A DNA stretch of 64,000 nucleotides from Ampullaceana balthica. Its lineage: Eukaryota; Mollusca; Gastropoda; Lymnaeidae. This document shows, piece by piece, positions 61,022 to 64,000 of this stretch; the stretch's first letter is position 1, and every line of letters begins with the position of its first letter. A model generated the notes under the pieces. That model did not search any database, was not told where the DNA came from, and worked only from the letters and a program-made list of their open reading frames with translations. The stretch lies in NCBI GenBank assembly GCA_944989445.1, contig CALYLW010000285.1, positions 322,358-386,357 of the forward strand, written 5' to 3'. Made by a program: the position numbers and the translations under genes.

Positions 61022-61575
61022 ATATGAAGGAATGTGTGTATTAAGGAATGTGTTTATTAAGGAATGTGTTTATTAAGGAATGTATTTATTAAGGAATGTG
61101 TTTATTAAGGAATATGTTTATTAAGGAATATGTTTATTAAGGAATGTGTTTATTAAGGAATGTGTTTATTAAGGAATGTGTTTATTAAGGAATGTGTTTA
61201 TTAAGGAATATGTTTATTAAGGAATATGTTTATTAAGGAATATGTTTATTAAGGAATATGTTTATTAAGGAATATGTTTATTAAGAAATATGTTTATTAA
61301 GGAATGTGTTTATTAAGGAATATGTTTATTAAGGAATATGTTTATTAAGGAATATGTTTATTAAGGAATATGTTTATTAAGGAATGTGTTTATTAAGGAA
61401 TATGTTTATTAAGGAATATGTTTATTAAGGAATATGTTTATTAAGGAATATGTTTACTAAGGAATGTGTTTATTAAGGAATGTGTGTATTAAAGAATATG
61501 TTTATTAAGGAATATGTTTATTAAGGAATATGTTTATTAAGGAATGTGTTTACGAAGGAATGTGTTTATTAAGAC
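61022..61575 (+). repeat. 16-bp minisatellite
   Basis: About 34 units of AAGGAATGTGTTTATT and AAGGAATATGTTTATT. It starts about 10 nt after the AATAAA at 61007. Confidence 0.97.
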
Positions 61576-62858
61576 TAAGCTAAACCAAGAGATCAAACCA
61601 GCTGAGGACGATTGCACCCCCCTCCACCTCAAGGGTGACGTAGAGCTTTCATTGACCGTCTTATGAAGCCAGTCCAGATGTGCAAGTGATGTGCTGAGCG
61701 TGGGGTGGAGTAAGTGGGGCTGGTCAAGTTTGAAGATTTAAACAATTACCAGTAAATTGTTTTTATTGATCTGCGGGATGGGTCTGACGTCACATCGTGT
61801 TTATGTATAACCAATGTCAGTACTGCTTTTAATGACTCTATTGTTTTATTGACGTCTGCTAGGCGGACATTATGAAACTGTGACGTAGTATTTATTTCAA
61901 TTAGAAAAAAACCCTTGCATGTTAATCAACTGTCCATGCAGAAAGTTATTAAATGTTTTGCAATGCAAACTCGTGTGATTTGGTCTTTCTCTGCCACACT
62001 CAGATTTGTTCTGGTCTTTCATGTCGTTTAATCAGTTTTCTGTTGGTCTTTTGTTCTCGTACTCAGGATAGAGATGTAAGTAAATGAAGTCTTACAGTAT
62101 TACAATTCTCAGACTGTTGATCGTCGGCGTGTTAAATTGTTTCAGTTGTCTTATTTGTGTGGGTTGGTTGAGGGGGCGAGTCACTTCTTATTCCGTTCAA
62201 ATGTTATATTCCCAGTTAGCCCGTTTTTTACTCGTTATGAGTCATTATAGCAGATATGGCTTTTTATTACCCACTTTGGCTATTTGGGTTTAACTTTTTC
62301 ACCTGATTTATAGTGAAGTTAAACAGCGCAAGTACAGAATATTCATTAATTACACATGATAAATAAACAATTAAACAAATCATCAGTCCATCTTCTCTGA
62401 GAATCTAAATCAAAAGTTACAAATCCTAAGTGACAAAATTTAAATTATTCTTGCACCATCAATTATATGGCTTCAATATATTTAGCCTTGGGCGCGTTTA
62501 TTCAAGGTCTGTGAGATATTCTTATCTCGATGTTAAATTGCTCTTGGAATTCAAGATGTCTACACCTGGGTTCATTTATGAGCGAAGCAAAAATATCTTA
62601 ATACAACGCCATGTACCCCAAAAATGTAAAGACATCATAGCCTAATATAATCTATCCTTACATAAGGACTTAACGACATAGTCCACGAATATGACTGAAT
62701 GCAACAGCTGATTACAATACTTATGATAAATAACAATATTTTTCACTAAAACGCGAGAACCTCTGGTATGACGTAATGAGATCTTTTCACTTACATGTCA
62801 ACACTATGGTATTAATTAGTGGGTGAGTAGAACCTGCGCCAATACCAACATCCCCCAA
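61576..62858. other. Unassigned intergenic sequence
   Basis: No repeat array, transposon end or convincing coding frame recognised. Confidence 0.4.
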
Positions 62859-62965
62859 TCAATGGCCCTGCACGTGTTCCTTATAGGCGTCCTCGGCTTG
62901 TCTTAGGCCCTCATTGATGTCACTGCGCCCAAACTTAACGATGACCTGGCTTTCAATGGGATAAT
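62859..62965 (-). CDS. Candidate terminal exon, unknown protein
   Basis: On the minus strand a good acceptor (GTCTGGTATCCTATCCCTAG) is followed by 107 nt open in one frame to TGA at 62859. The frame reads YPIESQVIVKFGRSDINEGL, then RQAEDAYKEHVQGH. Residue mix and charge pattern look protein-like, and the surrounding sequence is not repetitive. I do not recognise the family and cannot see the preceding exon, so a chance frame is possible. Confidence 0.35.
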
Positions 62966-63727
62966 CTAGGGATAGGATACCAGACAAGGAATGGTTTTAA
63001 CCGTTTCTACACTCATCCCGCCTGTTTTGGTGTGGACACTTTTGGTCTGTACATGGATATCGGCAGAGTAGGTATCTTTCAAAGATGCCACTGTTAATAA
63101 ATTCAGCACTGCTGTAATGTTATAGCATTTTCTAATGTATGTGCATTGATATAAGCAGAGAATTCTAGATCAAACTGGTTTTAGCTCTATATTTTAATTT
63201 AAAAAATATTTTACTATTTGTTAATAATAAAGTTGTGGGCTTTTTTAATGTTCAATTTTACAAATTGTTTCAAATATAAACTTTAAAGCAGTTGTAGGTA
63301 AATTTGTTCATAGCCAAAGCCGTATAAGTAGGTCAGAAACGTCCATGAACTCACCATCAGTTAAAGCATCAATATGTCGAATTTAACATAAATGTATTTT
63401 TTTGTGTTTTTTTTAAATTTGCTGCAGTTTTCAGCAGGCTGCACAGGATCCTGTAGCGGACCACTTGTGGCCCGCAGGCTGCTGTTTGCACAACTCTGCT
63501 TTAGAGAAACAGAAAAAGGAAATATCATTCCGAAAAAATCAATTAATAAACTTTATTTCTATAAAAAAAAACAGTATCAAAATTTAAGATTCAAATTCAA
63601 TTAATTATAACTGTATCAAAATTAATCATAAATTGAGTTTAGAATTCGACTGACATTACGCTGCTCACTCGTAAACAATCACAGACAATGAATGACATGA
63701 TTAAATACTACAACCTTTTGTCTGTGA
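62966..63727. other. Unassigned stretch with a hAT end fragment
   Basis: GTGGCCCGCAGGCTGCTGTT then TGCACAACTCTGC (about 63,468-63,500) resembles the right end of the short hAT family seen at 47.6 kb. No matching left end was identified. Confidence 0.5.
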
Positions 63728-63934
63728 CTGCCCCCCAAAAGGCGATGTATTTACCAAGCCCTTGAGAGAACAACCCAAACCACCCGCTGTGGCCATGCCA
63801 TGCAGATGATGTTGATGGAAGCCTGGCAACTCGACAAGGCTGAGACTGTCAGGGTCAACCAATGGAAGAACGACACGCACACGCTCTTGAAAAACGTTGG
63901 AAATGGGTTGGGAGATTGTGTCATCTATAAGTAA
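63728..63934 (+). CDS. Short open frame of unknown nature
   Basis: Sixty-eight codons open on the + strand, including GHAMQMMLMEAWQLDKAETV and VNQWKNDTHTLLKNVGNGLG. The opposite strand is also open over much of the same stretch, with possible splice sites (TTACTTATAG, then GGCTTG|GTAAAT). Base composition is more GC-rich than the surroundings. I do not recognise it; it could be an exon on either strand or a transposon fragment. Confidence 0.2.
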   Translation: MPPKRRCIYQALERTTQTTRCGHAMQMMLMEAWQLDKAETVRVNQWKNDTHTLLKNVGNGLGDCVIYK

Positions 63935-64000
63935 GCAGCTGTCTTTTAGGTGACTTTTTTATGGCTTTCTACTTTCTCCGTTATTTTACGTTTATGGAAT

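Overview
The window is animal nuclear DNA dominated by one large, intron-rich gene embedded in tandem repeats and old transposons. The gene, on the + strand from about 21,010 to 58,289, is a vesicular monoamine transporter (VMAT, SLC18 family). I could join 15 coding exons by homology, GT/AG sites and phase into one 1,599-nt frame (532 codons plus stop) with no leftover phase. Nothing looks bacterial: there are no operons, ribosome binding sites or CRISPR arrays. The transposon set (hAT, pogo-like, Ty3/gypsy, jockey/RTE-type LINEs, tRNA-derived SINEs) and the minisatellite-rich introns suggest a lophotrochozoan, probably a mollusc and perhaps a gastropod. That assignment is inference from family resemblance and cannot be proven here.

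Layout. 1-9,060: LINE remnants and large minisatellites (10-bp unit at 2.3-3.4 kb; 24-bp unit at 4.5-9.06 kb). 9,360-15,110: six tandem copies of a ~510-bp element with short terminal inverted repeats, split three plus three by a 2.3-kb internally deleted Ty3/gypsy retrotransposon. 15,805-19,798: a decayed hAT element with LINE pieces inside. 19,890-20,966: a 23-bp minisatellite ending just before VMAT coding exon 1. 21,010-58,289: VMAT, with nearly every long intron filled by minisatellites (units of 17 to 53 bp), a 51-bp near-perfect satellite, three hAT-type insertions, one pogo-like element with a fourth hAT nested in it, foldback elements and SINEs. 58,290-64,000: 3'-side sequence with four more minisatellites, then an unannotated end with one weak candidate exon on the - strand.

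What stands out. Several VMAT intron arrays are built from the 5' splice site itself. The end of exon 2 plus its donor is repeated eight times with a 39-bp (13-codon) period. The exon frame stays open through all eight units, and four downstream units keep a GT donor in the same phase, so longer in-frame isoforms are possible. The exon 4 donor heads about 53 copies of a 30-bp unit, also in frame. The exon 7 donor heads about 75 copies of a 34-bp unit. The end of exon 5 is duplicated once, and that duplicate is interrupted by a hAT element with a perfect 8-bp target duplication. Other arrays end at or close to 3' splice sites. Three arrays (introns 4, 7 and 14) carry the nuclear-receptor half-site AGGTCA in most units. 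Long apparent ORFs elsewhere (up to 885 aa) are artefacts of arrays whose unit length is a multiple of three.
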